Below are positions 1-9,367 of a DNA stretch of 45,993 nt, piece after piece. This DNA is from Planctomycetota bacterium (GTDB lineage Bacteria; Planctomycetota; Brocadiia; JAADGH01), in the NCBI GenBank assembly GCA_013152475.1, contig JAADGH010000162.1:1-45993 (forward strand), given 5' to 3'. Under the pieces are notes generated by a model that was not told the origin of the DNA, made no database searches, and was given only the letters and a program-made list of their open reading frames with translations. Position 1 is the stretch's first letter. Every line of letters starts with the position of its first letter. The position numbers and the translations under genes were made by a program.

Positions 1-1084
1 CGCCGTGTGAACCAACAATACCCTTCAGCTCGATGACCGCCCATCCGGGCAGATTGGGCACGGCGCCATGATTCGTTGTGTTCACGTAGTGGATCTTCTC
101 CATGCCCAGCGCCATCGCGCGTATCTGGTGCCCCATCGACTCGGGCGATGGCTTCTTGGGGATTCGCGGGGGCAGCTCGCCCTTGGCGCGTCTCACCAAC
201 TCGTCCGGCTTGTCGCTGATCTCCCTGGCCAGACGCCCGCGCCTGGCGATCATATCCGCCCGCCACTCCAACCCATAGCGCAGATTCTTGGGGGTGGTGG
301 CTTCACGCGCATGCGAAAAAAACTCGATCATGTGGCGGTCGCCGCCGATAGGGAAGACGTCCAGCAGGTTGAGCACATCTCGTGCAAAGGTCTGCGCCGG
401 CTGCGGGTCCATCTCGCGAATTCGCTTCTTCAGCTTCGGATAGACATCCCGGCCCTTGTGCTGGATGGCCAGGAGCCAGTTCATGTGGTTCGGGCCAGCG
501 ATAGTGACCTCCAGTTCATCCGAAGGGATGTCCAGAATCTCCGAAAAGAACCTTACCGCCCCCGCGATGTTATGACAGTACCCGATGGTGTTGATTCCGT
601 GGGCCTTGATGATGGCCCGGCAGATGGGGTTCATGGGGTTGGAGTGGTTCAGCAAGATCACATTCGGGCAATACTTCCTCATTGCTCTCGCGATTCTTAG
701 ATAGATCGGTATGATGCGCAGCCCCTGCGAAAATCCGGACGGGCCGACGGTGTCGCCGGTGGTGTGGATAATGCCGAACTTCGCACACACCTCCGAATCA
801 ACTCGGTGCCAGCTCGCATCGGGCCCGTGGACGCCGATGGATGAGATAGCATAGTCGGCCCCATCCAGCGCGCGAGCCAGGCTCGTGGTGGAGGTCAGCT
901 TGAGGTCGGCCTTTGCGCCCTTGATGATGCGCTTGCCGGCTTGCTTGATGAGTTCCATCCGCCCCTTGTCGATGTCATACAACGCGATGGAACACCCGGC
1001 GAGCTCCGGCGTCACGGCAAGCTCACCAATCACAGCCTCGAAGTACCGGCTTCCCGCGCCAATCAGTACGATCTTCCGATTCAT
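1..1084 (-). CDS. Glycoside hydrolase family 4 (alpha-glucosidase/galactosidase/galacturonidase type), C-terminus outside window
   Basis: The reading frame is open from an ATG at 1084 to the window edge (361 codons), so the C-terminus is missing. It starts with an NAD+-binding strand-glycine motif (KIVLIGAGS, residues 4-12). It has the NHSNPMN segment (146-152), a Cys-His pair at 170-171 (GYCHN) and AGPNHMNW with His200; these match the NAD+/Mn2+-dependent GH4 active site, which works by an oxidation-elimination mechanism on alpha- or beta-glycosides. Near the break, VNTTNHGAVPNLP matches the GH4 'N.G...NLP' block. An AGGAAGG ribosome site precedes the ATG by 6 nt. Substrate cannot be read from sequence; the family includes glucosidases, galactosidases and galacturonidases. 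A promoter with a palindrome lies just upstream (1142-1170). No signal peptide is seen, so it is probably cytoplasmic. Confidence 0.9.
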   Translation of the reverse strand, partial: MNRKIVLIGAGSRYFEAVIGELAVTPELAGCSIALYDIDKGRMELIKQAGKRIIKGAKADLKLTSTTSLARALDGADYAISSIGVHGPDASWHRVDSEVCAKFGIIHTTGDTVGPSGFSQGLRIIPIYLRIARAMRKYCPNVILLNHSNPMNPICRAIIKAHGINTIGYCHNIAGAVRFFSEILDIPSDELEVTIAGPNHMNWLLAIQHKGRDVYPKLKKRIREMDPQPAQTFARDVLNLLDVFPIGGDRHMIEFFSHAREATTPKNLRYGLEWRADMIARRGRLAREISDKPDELVRRAKGELPPRIPKKPSPESMGHQIRAMALGMEKIHYVNTTNHGAVPNLPGWAVIELKGIVGSHG

Positions 1085-1141
1085 TTTGTGCCTTCCTGTG
1101 CAGATGGTTACATGCACTCCATACCCACAGCGAACAAAAAG

Positions 1142-1170
1142 GTTATACCCGCTTTGCCGCGTTGCGGCAA
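1142..1170 (-). promoter_or_regulatory. Putative sigma70 promoter of the GH4 gene with overlapping palindrome
   Basis: On the minus strand TTGCCG (1170-1165), a 17-bp spacer and TATAAC (1147-1142) form a plausible promoter. A perfect palindrome TTGCCGC-gtt-GCGGCAA (1154-1170) covers the -35 and part of the spacer. It could be a repressor operator for a sugar gene. It could instead be a weak hairpin terminator for gltD, but no T-tract follows it in that direction. Confidence 0.45.
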
Positions 1171-1208
1171 CCGGCGAGAGGTATGGCTTGCGTGGAAGGG
1201 GGTGCGTG

Positions 1209-2642
1209 CTACCCGTCGCCCATGAGGTAACGATCCAATCCTTCCGCCGCCTTCCGGCCGAGGGCAATGGCCCGGACCACGAGGGATGCGCCGAGAACCG
1301 AGTCGCCCGCGGCAAAGACGCCCGGCACGTTGGTCATGTGGGCATCACCCACGCAGATATTGCCGCGCTCATCTGTGTCGATCCCGAGATCCTTGATGAG
1401 CGGACCATGCTCGACCCGGAGAAACCCCAAGGCAAGCAACACCAGATCGGCCTCGAGCTCGAACTCCGATCCGGCAACTTCCTCAAACGACCGCCGACCG
1501 TTCTCGTCCGGCTCGGACCATTCAATCTTCACGCACGACAGCTTCTGCACCGCACCGCTCTCCCCCACAAGCTCCTTCGTCAGGATGCTCCACATCCGTT
1601 CACACCCCTCCTCATGGGACGACGTCGTCCGAAGGATCCGTGGCCATGTGGGCCAGGGGTTGTCCTCCAGGCGGTCGGGCGGCGGCTGGGGTAGGAGTTC
1701 GATCTGCGTCACCTGCTTCGCCCTCTGGCGGATGCACGTGCCGACGCAGTCCGATCCCGTGTCCCCCCCGCCGATCACGACGACGTCCTTGCCGGCCGCC
1801 GTGATCGCCATATCCTTGGGAATAGCGTCCCCGGCGTTGCGCCGGTTCTGCTGGACCAGGAATTCCAAGGCGAAGTGCACGCCCTTCAGGTCGCGACCGG
1901 GGATATCGAGATCGCGCGGCACCCGGGCGCCGGCAGCGATAAGAATGGCGTCGAACGTCCGCTGCAGGTATCCCGCCGAGAGATCGACCCCGGCATTAAC
2001 GTTCGTCTCGAACTTCACGCCCTCCTCGCGGAGCTGCTCGAGGCGGCGGTCGAGGATATCCTTTTCGAGTTTGAAGTCCGGTATGCCGTAGCGAAGGATC
2101 CCGCCCACACGGTCGGCCTTCTCGAACGCCGTCACGTCATGACCCAGGCGAGCAAGCTGTTGGGCCGCGGCCAGGCCCGCCGGCCCGGAACCAATAATCG
2201 CCACGCGCTTGCCCGTCTTTTGCTCGGCGGGTTCCGGCTGAATCCATCCCTCCCGCCAGCCGCGTTCGATGATCTGCAACTCGATCTGCCGAATCGACAC
2301 GGCCTTCTGATTGATGGACAGCGAGCACGCCGCCTCGCACAGCGCCGGACAGATGCGGCCGGTGATCTCGGGGAAGTTGTTCTTCGACTGGAGCAGGTCG
2401 AGCGCCCGTTGCCACTGACCTTTGAAGACCATATCGTTGAAGTCGGGAACGCGATTGCTCAAGGGACAGCCGTAGGCATGGCACGACGGCACGCCGCAGT
2501 CCATACACCGCGACGCCTGTTCGCGAAGCTCTTCCAGCGATAGGGGCCGCTCGATCTCCCGGTAGTCCTGCACGCGCTCCTCGACCGGGCGCTTCCGGGG
2601 GTCTTTGCGGGCGTGCTCCAGAAATCCTTTCGGCTTACCCAT
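1209..2642 (-). CDS. gltD: Glutamate synthase (NADPH) small subunit
   Basis: 477 residues, the normal GltD length. This subunit takes electrons from NAD(P)H through FAD and passes them via Fe-S clusters to GltB for glutamate formation from glutamine and 2-oxoglutarate. Cysteines at 46, 49, 54, 59 and at 98, 102, 106 form the N-terminal cluster-binding region. Two dinucleotide-binding motifs are seen: VAIIGSGPAG near residue 148 (FAD) and VVIGGGDTGSD near 290 (NADPH). The start codon overlaps the end of gltB by 8 bp, which argues for translational coupling and a shared transcript. It ends 125 bp before the GH4 start. Confidence 0.97.
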   Translation of the reverse strand: MGKPKGFLEHARKDPRKRPVEERVQDYREIERPLSLEELREQASRCMDCGVPSCHAYGCPLSNRVPDFNDMVFKGQWQRALDLLQSKNNFPEITGRICPALCEAACSLSINQKAVSIRQIELQIIERGWREGWIQPEPAEQKTGKRVAIIGSGPAGLAAAQQLARLGHDVTAFEKADRVGGILRYGIPDFKLEKDILDRRLEQLREEGVKFETNVNAGVDLSAGYLQRTFDAILIAAGARVPRDLDIPGRDLKGVHFALEFLVQQNRRNAGDAIPKDMAITAAGKDVVVIGGGDTGSDCVGTCIRQRAKQVTQIELLPQPPPDRLEDNPWPTWPRILRTTSSHEEGCERMWSILTKELVGESGAVQKLSCVKIEWSEPDENGRRSFEEVAGSEFELEADLVLLALGFLRVEHGPLIKDLGIDTDERGNICVGDAHMTNVPGVFAAGDSVLGASLVVRAIALGRKAAEGLDRYLMGDG

Positions 2643-5600
2643 GGAACACCTCCTCCGTCGCCGCCACGGTTTCCTGGTCGGGGTGTTCGTCCATGCGCAT
2701 CCGTTCGAGGACCTTCCGGTAGTCGATAGGCATCACCTTCACGAACATGGGCAGGCACTCGTCCCAGTTGTCGAGGATCATCCGCGCCTCGGCGCTGTTG
2801 GTGTACTTGAAGTGGTTTTTGATCATCGTCCGGAGCAACGTCCGGTCCTCCTCGGTCCAGACGCTTTCGACATCCACCATGTCCAAGTTGCATCGGGTGT
2901 CGAAGAGCTCCGTCTCATCGAAAACATAGGCCACGCCGCCGCTCATGCCCGCCGCGAAGTTGTTGCCGGTCGAGCCGATCACCACGACGACACCACCGGT
3001 CATATACTCGCAGCCGTGATCCCCCACGCCCTCGACCACCGCCTTCGCCCCGCTGTTACGGACGGCGAAGCGTTCTCCCGCGATGCCGTTGACGTAAAGC
3101 TCGCCGCTCGTGGCGCCATAGAGAACTACGTTGCCGACGATGACGTTCTCCTCCGGTCGGAACAGCGCACCCGGCGGCGGAACGACGACGATCCGACCGC
3201 CCGACATGCCCTTGCCCAGGTAGTCGTTGGCGTCGCCCTCGATGCGAATTGACACCCCCTCCGCCAGGAACGCCCCCAGACTCTGCCCGGCCGAGCCTCG
3301 GAACGTGAGGCGGATGGTGTCCTCCGGCAGTCCTTCGGCGCCGTACCGCCGCACGATCTCGCCGCTGAGCATGCTGCCTACCGCGCGGTGGATGTTCCGA
3401 ATGGGCATTTCAATCGCCACCGGCTCTTTCTTGTCGAGCGCGGAACCGGTCATCTTGATCAGCTCATTGTCAAGCGTCTTCTCCAGATCATGCTCCTGGG
3501 GCCGGACACAGCGGCGCGGGAAATCGTCATCCGAGGACTGGACAAGGATCGGCGTCAGGTCCAAACCCCGCGCCTTCCAGTGGTCGATGGCGGGCTGGAC
3601 CTCGAGCCGATCCACGCGGCCAATCATCTCGTCCAGCGTTCGGAAGCCGAGCACGGCCATATACTCCCGGAGCTCTTGGGCCATGAACTGGAGAAACCGG
3701 ATGACATACTCCGGCTTGCCGGTGAAGCGTTTCCGCAGCTCGGGGTCTTGGGTCGCCACACCGACGGGGCAGGTGTTCATGTGACACTTGCGCATCATCA
3801 CACATCCCAGCGTGACGAGGACCGTGGTGCCGAAGCCGAACTCCTCCGCCCCCAACAGCGCGGCAATGGCCAGGTCGCGACCCGTTTTCAGCTGGCCGTC
3901 GGTCTGCACGCGGATGCGGTCGCGGAGGCGGTTCATCACCAGGCTCTGCTGAGTTTCGGACAGGCCAAGCTCCCACGGCAGGCCCGTGTGCTTGATCGAG
4001 GTGAGCGGCGACGCCCCCGTGCCGCCGTCATGCCCCGCAATGAGCACCATGTCCGCCTTTGCCTTGGCGACGCCGGACGCGACCGTGCCGACGCCGACCT
4101 CCGAGACGAGCTTGACCGACACGCGGGCCTGCGGGTTGGCGCGCTTCAGGTCATAGATAAGCTGGGCGATATCCTCGATGGAGTAGATGTCGTGGTGCGG
4201 CGGCGGTGAGATGAGCGTCACCCCCGGGGTGGTGTGGCGGACCTTCGCGATCTCGACGCTCACCTTGTGGCCGGGGAGTTGTCCGCCCTCACCGGGCTTC
4301 GCACCCTGCGCGATCTTGATCTGGAGTTCCTCGGAGTTGACGAGGTACTCCGTCGTTACGCCGAACCGCCCCGAGGCCACTTGTTTGATCTTCGACCTCA
4401 TGCTGTCGCCGTTGGGGAGCGGTGCGTAGCGGTCGGGATCCTCGCCCCCTTCGCCGGAGTTGCTCCGGCAGCCGATTCGGTTCATGGCGATGGCGATGGT
4501 CTCGTGGGTCTCCTTGCTGATCGACCCGAAGGACATGGCCGCGGTGACGAAGCGGGGCAGGATGCTCTCGACCGGCTCGACCTCCTCGATGGGAATCGGC
4601 TCCCCTTGCTTGAACCGGAAAAGGCTCCGCAGCGTCGCGCGCTCGCGGGACTGGTCGTCGATGAGATGCGTGTATTCCTTGAAGGTCTTGTAGCTGTCGG
4701 TTCGGGCGGCGTGTTGGAGCTTGTAGATGGATTCCGGTGTCCACAGGTGCTTTTCGCCGTCGATGCGCACATGGTAGTTCCCGCCCGCGTCGAGGAGCGT
4801 TTCGACACGTCCACGCTTGGGGAATCCCCGGCGATGGCGCGCGACCGACTCCGCGGCGATCTCGTCCATGCCGATACCGCTGACGCGCGAGGTGGTGTTG
4901 GTAAAGTATTTGTCGATCACTCTCTCCCCCAACCCCACCGCCTCGAAGATCTGCGCGCCGAAGTAACTGCGCAGCGTCGAGATACCCATGCGGCTGAAGG
5001 TCTTCAGCAGGCCCTTTTTGACAGCGGTCATGTAGGAGTCCATCGCATCCTCAGGGATCGTCGGCGTCCCGAGGAGGTCCTTCTCCGCCATCTCGCGGAT
5101 TGTGGAGAAGGCGACATAGGGACAGATGGCATTGGCGCCATAGCCGATGAGCAGGGCGAAGTGCATCACTTCCCGAGGCTCGCCGCTCTCGACGACAATG
5201 CCGGCCGAGGTGCGCAGGCCCCTGCGGATAAGGTGGTGATGCAGCCCCGCCGCCGCCAAGAGGGAGGGGATCGGGGCTTTGTCCCTGCTGATGCTCCGGT
5301 CGGTCAGGACCAGCATCGTTGCCCCGTCGGCGATGTGCTGTTCCGCCTGCAGGAAGACGGAGTCCAACGCCCTGGCCAGGGCGTGGCCGTCGCCGCCGGC
5401 GGGGAAGAGGATGTCGATCTCGCGCGTCACGATGTCGGGATGGCGCGCCTCGCGCAGCCGGACCATATCCTCCGGGGTAAGAATAGGGTGGTGGAGCTTC
5501 AACTGCCGACAGTGCTGGGGGGTCTCGTCCAGGAGGTTTTTCTGTCGGCCGACGTAGCTCATAAGCGACATAACCAGCTCCTCCCGGAGCGGATCAATGG

Positions 5601-7221
5601 GCGGGTTCGTCACCTGAGCGAAGAGCTGCTTGAAGTAGGCGAAGAGCAATTGGGGGCGGTTCGACAGCACCGGCAGCGCGGCGTCGTTACCCATGGAACC
5701 GATCGCCTCCTGCCCGCGGCAGGCCATGGGGGTGATGACCATTTTCAGCTCTTCATCGGTGTAGCCGAAGACGTGATGCTCGCGCAGGAGGACCTCGGAG
5801 GGCTGGGCCGGGACCTCGGAGGGGGTAAAGAGACCTCGCAGCTCGATGCGATTGTCCTGCACCCAGTGGCGGTAGGGTTTCTGCCTCGATATCTTGGCCT
5901 TGATTTCGTTGTCGGGGACAATCCGCTTCTGTTCCAGATCAACGAGGAACATCTTCCCGGGCTGCAGCCGCCCGCGGCGGAGGATCCTGTCGCTGGGGAT
6001 GTCCAGCACGCCCGTCTCCGAGGCCATGACGATCACGCCATCGCGGGTGACGGTGTATCGAGCGGGGCGGAGGCCGTTGCGGTCGAGCGTGGCGCCGATG
6101 TATCGACCGTCGGAGAATACGAGCGCAGCGGGGCCGTCCCACGGCTCCATGATGGCCGAGTGGTATTCGTAGAAGGCACGCTTGTCCTGGCTCATGTGAT
6201 ATTTGGCGCCCCATGCCTCGGGAACCATCATCATCATGGCGTGGGGGAGGGACCGGCCGGCGAGGACGAGGAGTTCCAGGACGTTGTCGAGGATGGCCGA
6301 ATCGCTGCCGTCTTCGACGATGACCGGTTTGAGCTTTTCGATGTCCTCGCCGAAAAGCTCCGACTGGAGCATGGATTCCCGGGCTCGCATGCGGTTGATG
6401 TTGCCGCGCAGCGTGTTGATCTCGCCATTGTGGGCGAGAAAGCGGAAGGGCTGGGCAAGGTTCCAGCTTGGCAGCGTGTTCGTGCTGTAGCGCTGATGAA
6501 CCACGGCAAAGGCGCTGACGAACTCCTTGTGCAGGAGATCCGGGTAAAACTCGGGGAGCTGGGTGCCGGTGAGCAGGCCCTTGTACACGATCTTCCGGCA
6601 GGACAGGCTGCAGATGTAAAACTGGCTCGTATCCACGCGCCTCCAGCCTGCCACGTCCTTCTCCACCACACGACGGATGGCGTAGAGCTTCTGTTCGAAG
6701 CGCTCGGCCGGTATCGCGGCCCGGGCAAGGAAGAGCTGTTTCACCTGCGGCTGCGTGGTGCGGGCCAGGTCGCCGAGGGTCTCGCCGCAGACGGGAACAT
6801 TGCGCCAACCGAGGACGTCGCACCGCTCGCCGCGGGCCACTCGCTCGAAATGCTTCATGCACCTGTCGCGCAATTTTGCTTCCGTAGGCAGGAAGACCAT
6901 CGCCACGGCATAGTCGCCCGAGGCGGGGATGTCGAACCCAAGCCCCCCGGCCGATGAACGGAAAAAGGCATCCGGGAGCTGAAGCAGCAGCCCCGCGCCA
7001 TCGCCCGTGGACTTGTCGCCGCCCACCGCCCCGCGATGCTCCAGGTTGATCAGGACCTGTATGCCGTCGGCTACGATGGAGTGACGGGGCCGGCCGTCAA
7101 TCTGGGCCACAAAGCCCACGCCGCAGCTATCATGTTCGTAGGCGGGGTCGTAGAGACCCCAAGCCGGCATGTCGCCGGCAGCGGTACGCTTCGGCTGCTG
7201 GTCGGGTTCATCACTGCTCAT
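2635..7221 (-). CDS. gltB: Glutamate synthase large subunit
   Basis: 1528 residues. In order: an N-terminal class II glutamine amidotransferase domain whose catalytic Cys is Cys33 (HDSCGVGF), implying removal of a propeptide of about 32 residues; the central domain; the FMN-binding synthase barrel with GEGGEDP and GAKPGEGGQLPG loops; the 3Fe-4S cysteines C1140, C1146 and C1151; and the C-terminal GXGXG beta-helix domain. All hallmark residues of bacterial ferredoxin/NADPH-type GOGAT are present. GGAAG lies 5 nt before the ATG. It is the first gene of gltBD and has its own sigma70 promoter at 7254-7282, so it is probably not controlled by the nearby sigma54 system. Confidence 0.98.
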   Translation of the reverse strand: MSSDEPDQQPKRTAAGDMPAWGLYDPAYEHDSCGVGFVAQIDGRPRHSIVADGIQVLINLEHRGAVGGDKSTGDGAGLLLQLPDAFFRSSAGGLGFDIPASGDYAVAMVFLPTEAKLRDRCMKHFERVARGERCDVLGWRNVPVCGETLGDLARTTQPQVKQLFLARAAIPAERFEQKLYAIRRVVEKDVAGWRRVDTSQFYICSLSCRKIVYKGLLTGTQLPEFYPDLLHKEFVSAFAVVHQRYSTNTLPSWNLAQPFRFLAHNGEINTLRGNINRMRARESMLQSELFGEDIEKLKPVIVEDGSDSAILDNVLELLVLAGRSLPHAMMMMVPEAWGAKYHMSQDKRAFYEYHSAIMEPWDGPAALVFSDGRYIGATLDRNGLRPARYTVTRDGVIVMASETGVLDIPSDRILRRGRLQPGKMFLVDLEQKRIVPDNEIKAKISRQKPYRHWVQDNRIELRGLFTPSEVPAQPSEVLLREHHVFGYTDEELKMVITPMACRGQEAIGSMGNDAALPVLSNRPQLLFAYFKQLFAQVTNPPIDPLREELVMSLMSYVGRQKNLLDETPQHCRQLKLHHPILTPEDMVRLREARHPDIVTREIDILFPAGGDGHALARALDSVFLQAEQHIADGATMLVLTDRSISRDKAPIPSLLAAAGLHHHLIRRGLRTSAGIVVESGEPREVMHFALLIGYGANAICPYVAFSTIREMAEKDLLGTPTIPEDAMDSYMTAVKKGLLKTFSRMGISTLRSYFGAQIFEAVGLGERVIDKYFTNTTSRVSGIGMDEIAAESVARHRRGFPKRGRVETLLDAGGNYHVRIDGEKHLWTPESIYKLQHAARTDSYKTFKEYTHLIDDQSRERATLRSLFRFKQGEPIPIEEVEPVESILPRFVTAAMSFGSISKETHETIAIAMNRIGCRSNSGEGGEDPDRYAPLPNGDSMRSKIKQVASGRFGVTTEYLVNSEELQIKIAQGAKPGEGGQLPGHKVSVEIAKVRHTTPGVTLISPPPHHDIYSIEDIAQLIYDLKRANPQARVSVKLVSEVGVGTVASGVAKAKADMVLIAGHDGGTGASPLTSIKHTGLPWELGLSETQQSLVMNRLRDRIRVQTDGQLKTGRDLAIAALLGAEEFGFGTTVLVTLGCVMMRKCHMNTCPVGVATQDPELRKRFTGKPEYVIRFLQFMAQELREYMAVLGFRTLDEMIGRVDRLEVQPAIDHWKARGLDLTPILVQSSDDDFPRRCVRPQEHDLEKTLDNELIKMTGSALDKKEPVAIEMPIRNIHRAVGSMLSGEIVRRYGAEGLPEDTIRLTFRGSAGQSLGAFLAEGVSIRIEGDANDYLGKGMSGGRIVVVPPPGALFRPEENVIVGNVVLYGATSGELYVNGIAGERFAVRNSGAKAVVEGVGDHGCEYMTGGVVVVIGSTGNNFAAGMSGGVAYVFDETELFDTRCNLDMVDVESVWTEEDRTLLRTMIKNHFKYTNSAEARMILDNWDECLPMFVKVMPIDYRKVLERMRMDEHPDQETVAATEEVFHG

Positions 7222-7253
7222 AACGTCTTCCCTTACTCTTCTTCCCTGACTCG

Positions 7254-7282
7254 ATTGTAAACCATTTGGCTGTTTTTCTCAA
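7254..7282 (-). promoter_or_regulatory. Sigma70 promoter of gltBD
   Basis: Minus-strand TTGAGA (7282-7277), 17-bp spacer, TACAAT (7259-7254). It lies in the 86-bp gap between nadE and gltB, and the predicted leader is about 25 nt. Confidence 0.6.
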
Positions 7283-7307
7283 CTTCGGGATTCTCCAGGC
7301 TCTCGGG

Positions 7308-8918
7308 TCAGGGGCGATAATGGTTGGAGATCGGCAGCCGCCTGTCGCGACCGAAGGCCTTGGGCGAGATCTTCACCCCCGGCGGTGCCTGCCGGCGTTT
7401 GTACTCGCTGCGGTCCACCATGCGGGCGACGTCGCGCACGACCTGTGGGTCGTAGCCCTGGGCGATGATGTCGGCCGGGGCCTTGTCCTGCTCCACGTAG
7501 GCGGCAAGGATCGGGTCGAGCACCTCGTAGGGCGGCAGCGAGTCCTGGTCGGTCTGATTCGGCCGGAGCTCCGCCGTGGGGGCGCGGTCCAACACACTCG
7601 CCGGGATGATCTCCCGGCCGGCTTTCTCGTTGCTGTATCTCGACAGGTCGTACACGATGGTTTTGAGAACATCCTTGATAACGGCAAAGCCGCCGGCCAT
7701 GTCGCCGTACAGCGTGCAATACCCCACGGCCATCTCGCTCTTGTTGCCGGTGCTGAGCACCAGCCAGCCGAAGTGATTGGAGAGGGCCATAAGGAGGTTG
7801 CCCCGGATACGCGCTTGGAGGTTCTCTCCAGCCACACCCAGGTCGCCTCCTCCGCAAGGGCCACCCAGCGTCTCCTCATAGGAATCGAAGACAGGCTTGA
7901 TCGGCACGGTGATGAGACGGATGCCGAGATTCTGCGCCAGGCGCTCCGCGTCGCTTCGGGTCTCGCTGGAGGTATAGTGAGACGGCATCGTGACACCGAT
8001 CACGTTGTCCCGACCGAGGGCGTCCACCGCAACCGCCGCCGTCAGCGACGAGTCCACGCCGCCGCTCAGGCCGATGACCACCTTCTGGAACCCGTTCTTC
8101 CGGGTATAGTCCCGGGTGCCCAGAACGAGGGCCTTGTAGAGCTCGTCCAATTCGCTCAGATCCGCCGCTTGCGGCCCCGCGCCGGTCTCGATCACGGTGA
8201 TCAGAACATACTCCTCGAAGCGCTTCGCGCTGGCGATCAGGCGGCCATCAGGACCTATTACCAGGCTGCCGCCGTCGAACACCAGCTCATCCTGCCCCCC
8301 GACAAGGTTGGTGTAGCAGAGGAAGGCGTTGGTTCGTTTTGCAAAGCGGCCGAGGATCTTCCGGCGCAGGTCGAACTTGTCGGCATGAAACGGCGAGGCC
8401 GACAGGTTCAACACAACGCGAACCTTGTTCATGCCGATGAACCGCTCTGCCGTGCCGCCTTCGACCCAGATATCCTCGCAGATGGTGACAGCGATGCGGT
8501 GGCCACATGCCTCGAATACACGACAGGATATGCCGGGTTCGAAGTACCGCTTCTCGTCGAAGACCCCGTAGTTCGGCAGCTCCACCTTGTGGTAGACGCC
8601 GGAGACGTGGCCGTTCTCGATGACCGCCGCGCCGTTGTAGGCCCTGCCGTCCGACTCGTCGGCAAAACCGACCACTGCGACAATGTCACGAGTCGATTCG
8701 GCCACCTTCTGCAGCGCCCGGCGGGTGTCCTCGAGGAAGCGCGGCCTGAGGAGGAGGTCCTCCGGCGGATAGCCGCAGATGACGAGCTCTGGAAAGACCA
8801 CGACATGGGCGCCCGCGTCCCTTGCGCGCCGGATTCCATCCATCACCTTCTCGGCATTCCCGTCGAGGTCCCCCACCGTCGGGTTGATCTGTGCCTGGGC
8901 GATCTTCAGCATGCTCAT
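7308..8918 (-). CDS. nadE: Glutamine-dependent NAD+ synthetase
   Basis: 536 residues, two domains. The N-terminal nitrilase-type glutaminase has the Glu-Lys-Cys triad at E44 (FPELVICGYPPEDLL), K111 (YHKVELPNYGVFDE) and C147 (TICEDIW). The C-terminal synthetase has the ATP-pyrophosphatase loop (LSGGVDSS) and STGNKSE. It amidates nicotinic acid adenine dinucleotide to NAD+ using glutamine nitrogen. Its ATG overlaps the stop of the upstream HTH gene by 4 bp (ATGA), so it is translated from the glnA1-HTH-nadE transcript. Placing a glutamine consumer behind a glutamine synthetase gene makes metabolic sense. Confidence 0.97.
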   Translation of the reverse strand: MSMLKIAQAQINPTVGDLDGNAEKVMDGIRRARDAGAHVVVFPELVICGYPPEDLLLRPRFLEDTRRALQKVAESTRDIVAVVGFADESDGRAYNGAAVIENGHVSGVYHKVELPNYGVFDEKRYFEPGISCRVFEACGHRIAVTICEDIWVEGGTAERFIGMNKVRVVLNLSASPFHADKFDLRRKILGRFAKRTNAFLCYTNLVGGQDELVFDGGSLVIGPDGRLIASAKRFEEYVLITVIETGAGPQAADLSELDELYKALVLGTRDYTRKNGFQKVVIGLSGGVDSSLTAAVAVDALGRDNVIGVTMPSHYTSSETRSDAERLAQNLGIRLITVPIKPVFDSYEETLGGPCGGGDLGVAGENLQARIRGNLLMALSNHFGWLVLSTGNKSEMAVGYCTLYGDMAGGFAVIKDVLKTIVYDLSRYSNEKAGREIIPASVLDRAPTAELRPNQTDQDSLPPYEVLDPILAAYVEQDKAPADIIAQGYDPQVVRDVARMVDRSEYKRRQAPPGVKISPKAFGRDRRLPISNHYRP

Positions 8919-9331
8919 GGTACGTCCCTATGCGGATCGTCCTCGTCGGCGTTCCATTCCATTCCCGGCAGGCGAATGCCCAGACGTCGGATTTTCGAGC
9001 GGATGGTGTTCCGGTTGATCCCCAGCATCCGCGCGGCGGCCAATTGATTTCCACCGGTCTTCCTGAGCGCCTTTTCGATCATCGGTTTCTCAAGCGTCTC
9101 CAGCACAAAGCGATAGAAACCTCGGCCCGGACGCTCGTTCTGGTAGCGTTTTTCCAGGGCACCGAGGATCTTCGTCGGCGAGCAACACGCGGGGCACTGC
9201 TTGGCGGACTCTTGCACATGGTGACCTTCCTCGCCGACGCTCTGCACCATTACATCGTACCCCTTGCGGTGCAGGGCATCAAGCACGATGTCGCGCGCTT
9301 CGTCTTTTTCGATGACGATCAGGTGGACCAT
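8915..9331 (-). CDS. Small Fis/NtrC-type DNA-binding protein with truncated receiver-like N-terminus
   Basis: 138 residues. The last 60 residues are a Fis-type helix-turn-helix (EKPMIEKALRKTGGN, AARMLGINRNTIRSKIRRLGI), as at the C-terminus of NtrC-family activators. The first 30 residues (HLIVIEKDEARDIVLDAL) resemble the first strand and helix of a response-regulator receiver, but the rest of that domain, including a phosphoacceptor Asp, is missing. The middle contains a CPACC cysteine cluster. There is no AAA+ domain, so it cannot activate sigma54 itself. It sits between glnA1 (36-bp gap) and nadE (4-bp overlap). A role in controlling this operon is inference. Confidence 0.85.
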   Translation of the reverse strand: MVHLIVIEKDEARDIVLDALHRKGYDVMVQSVGEEGHHVQESAKQCPACCSPTKILGALEKRYQNERPGRGFYRFVLETLEKPMIEKALRKTGGNQLAAARMLGINRNTIRSKIRRLGIRLPGMEWNADEDDPHRDVP

Positions 9332-9367
9332 GGCACAGATTCCAAGAAAACCATCGACCGATTCCTG

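Noticed and set aside
4234..6957. Plus-strand open frame of 907 codons
   Set aside because: Lies wholly antisense to gltB, whose domains and catalytic residues are intact; high GC keeps the opposite strand open.
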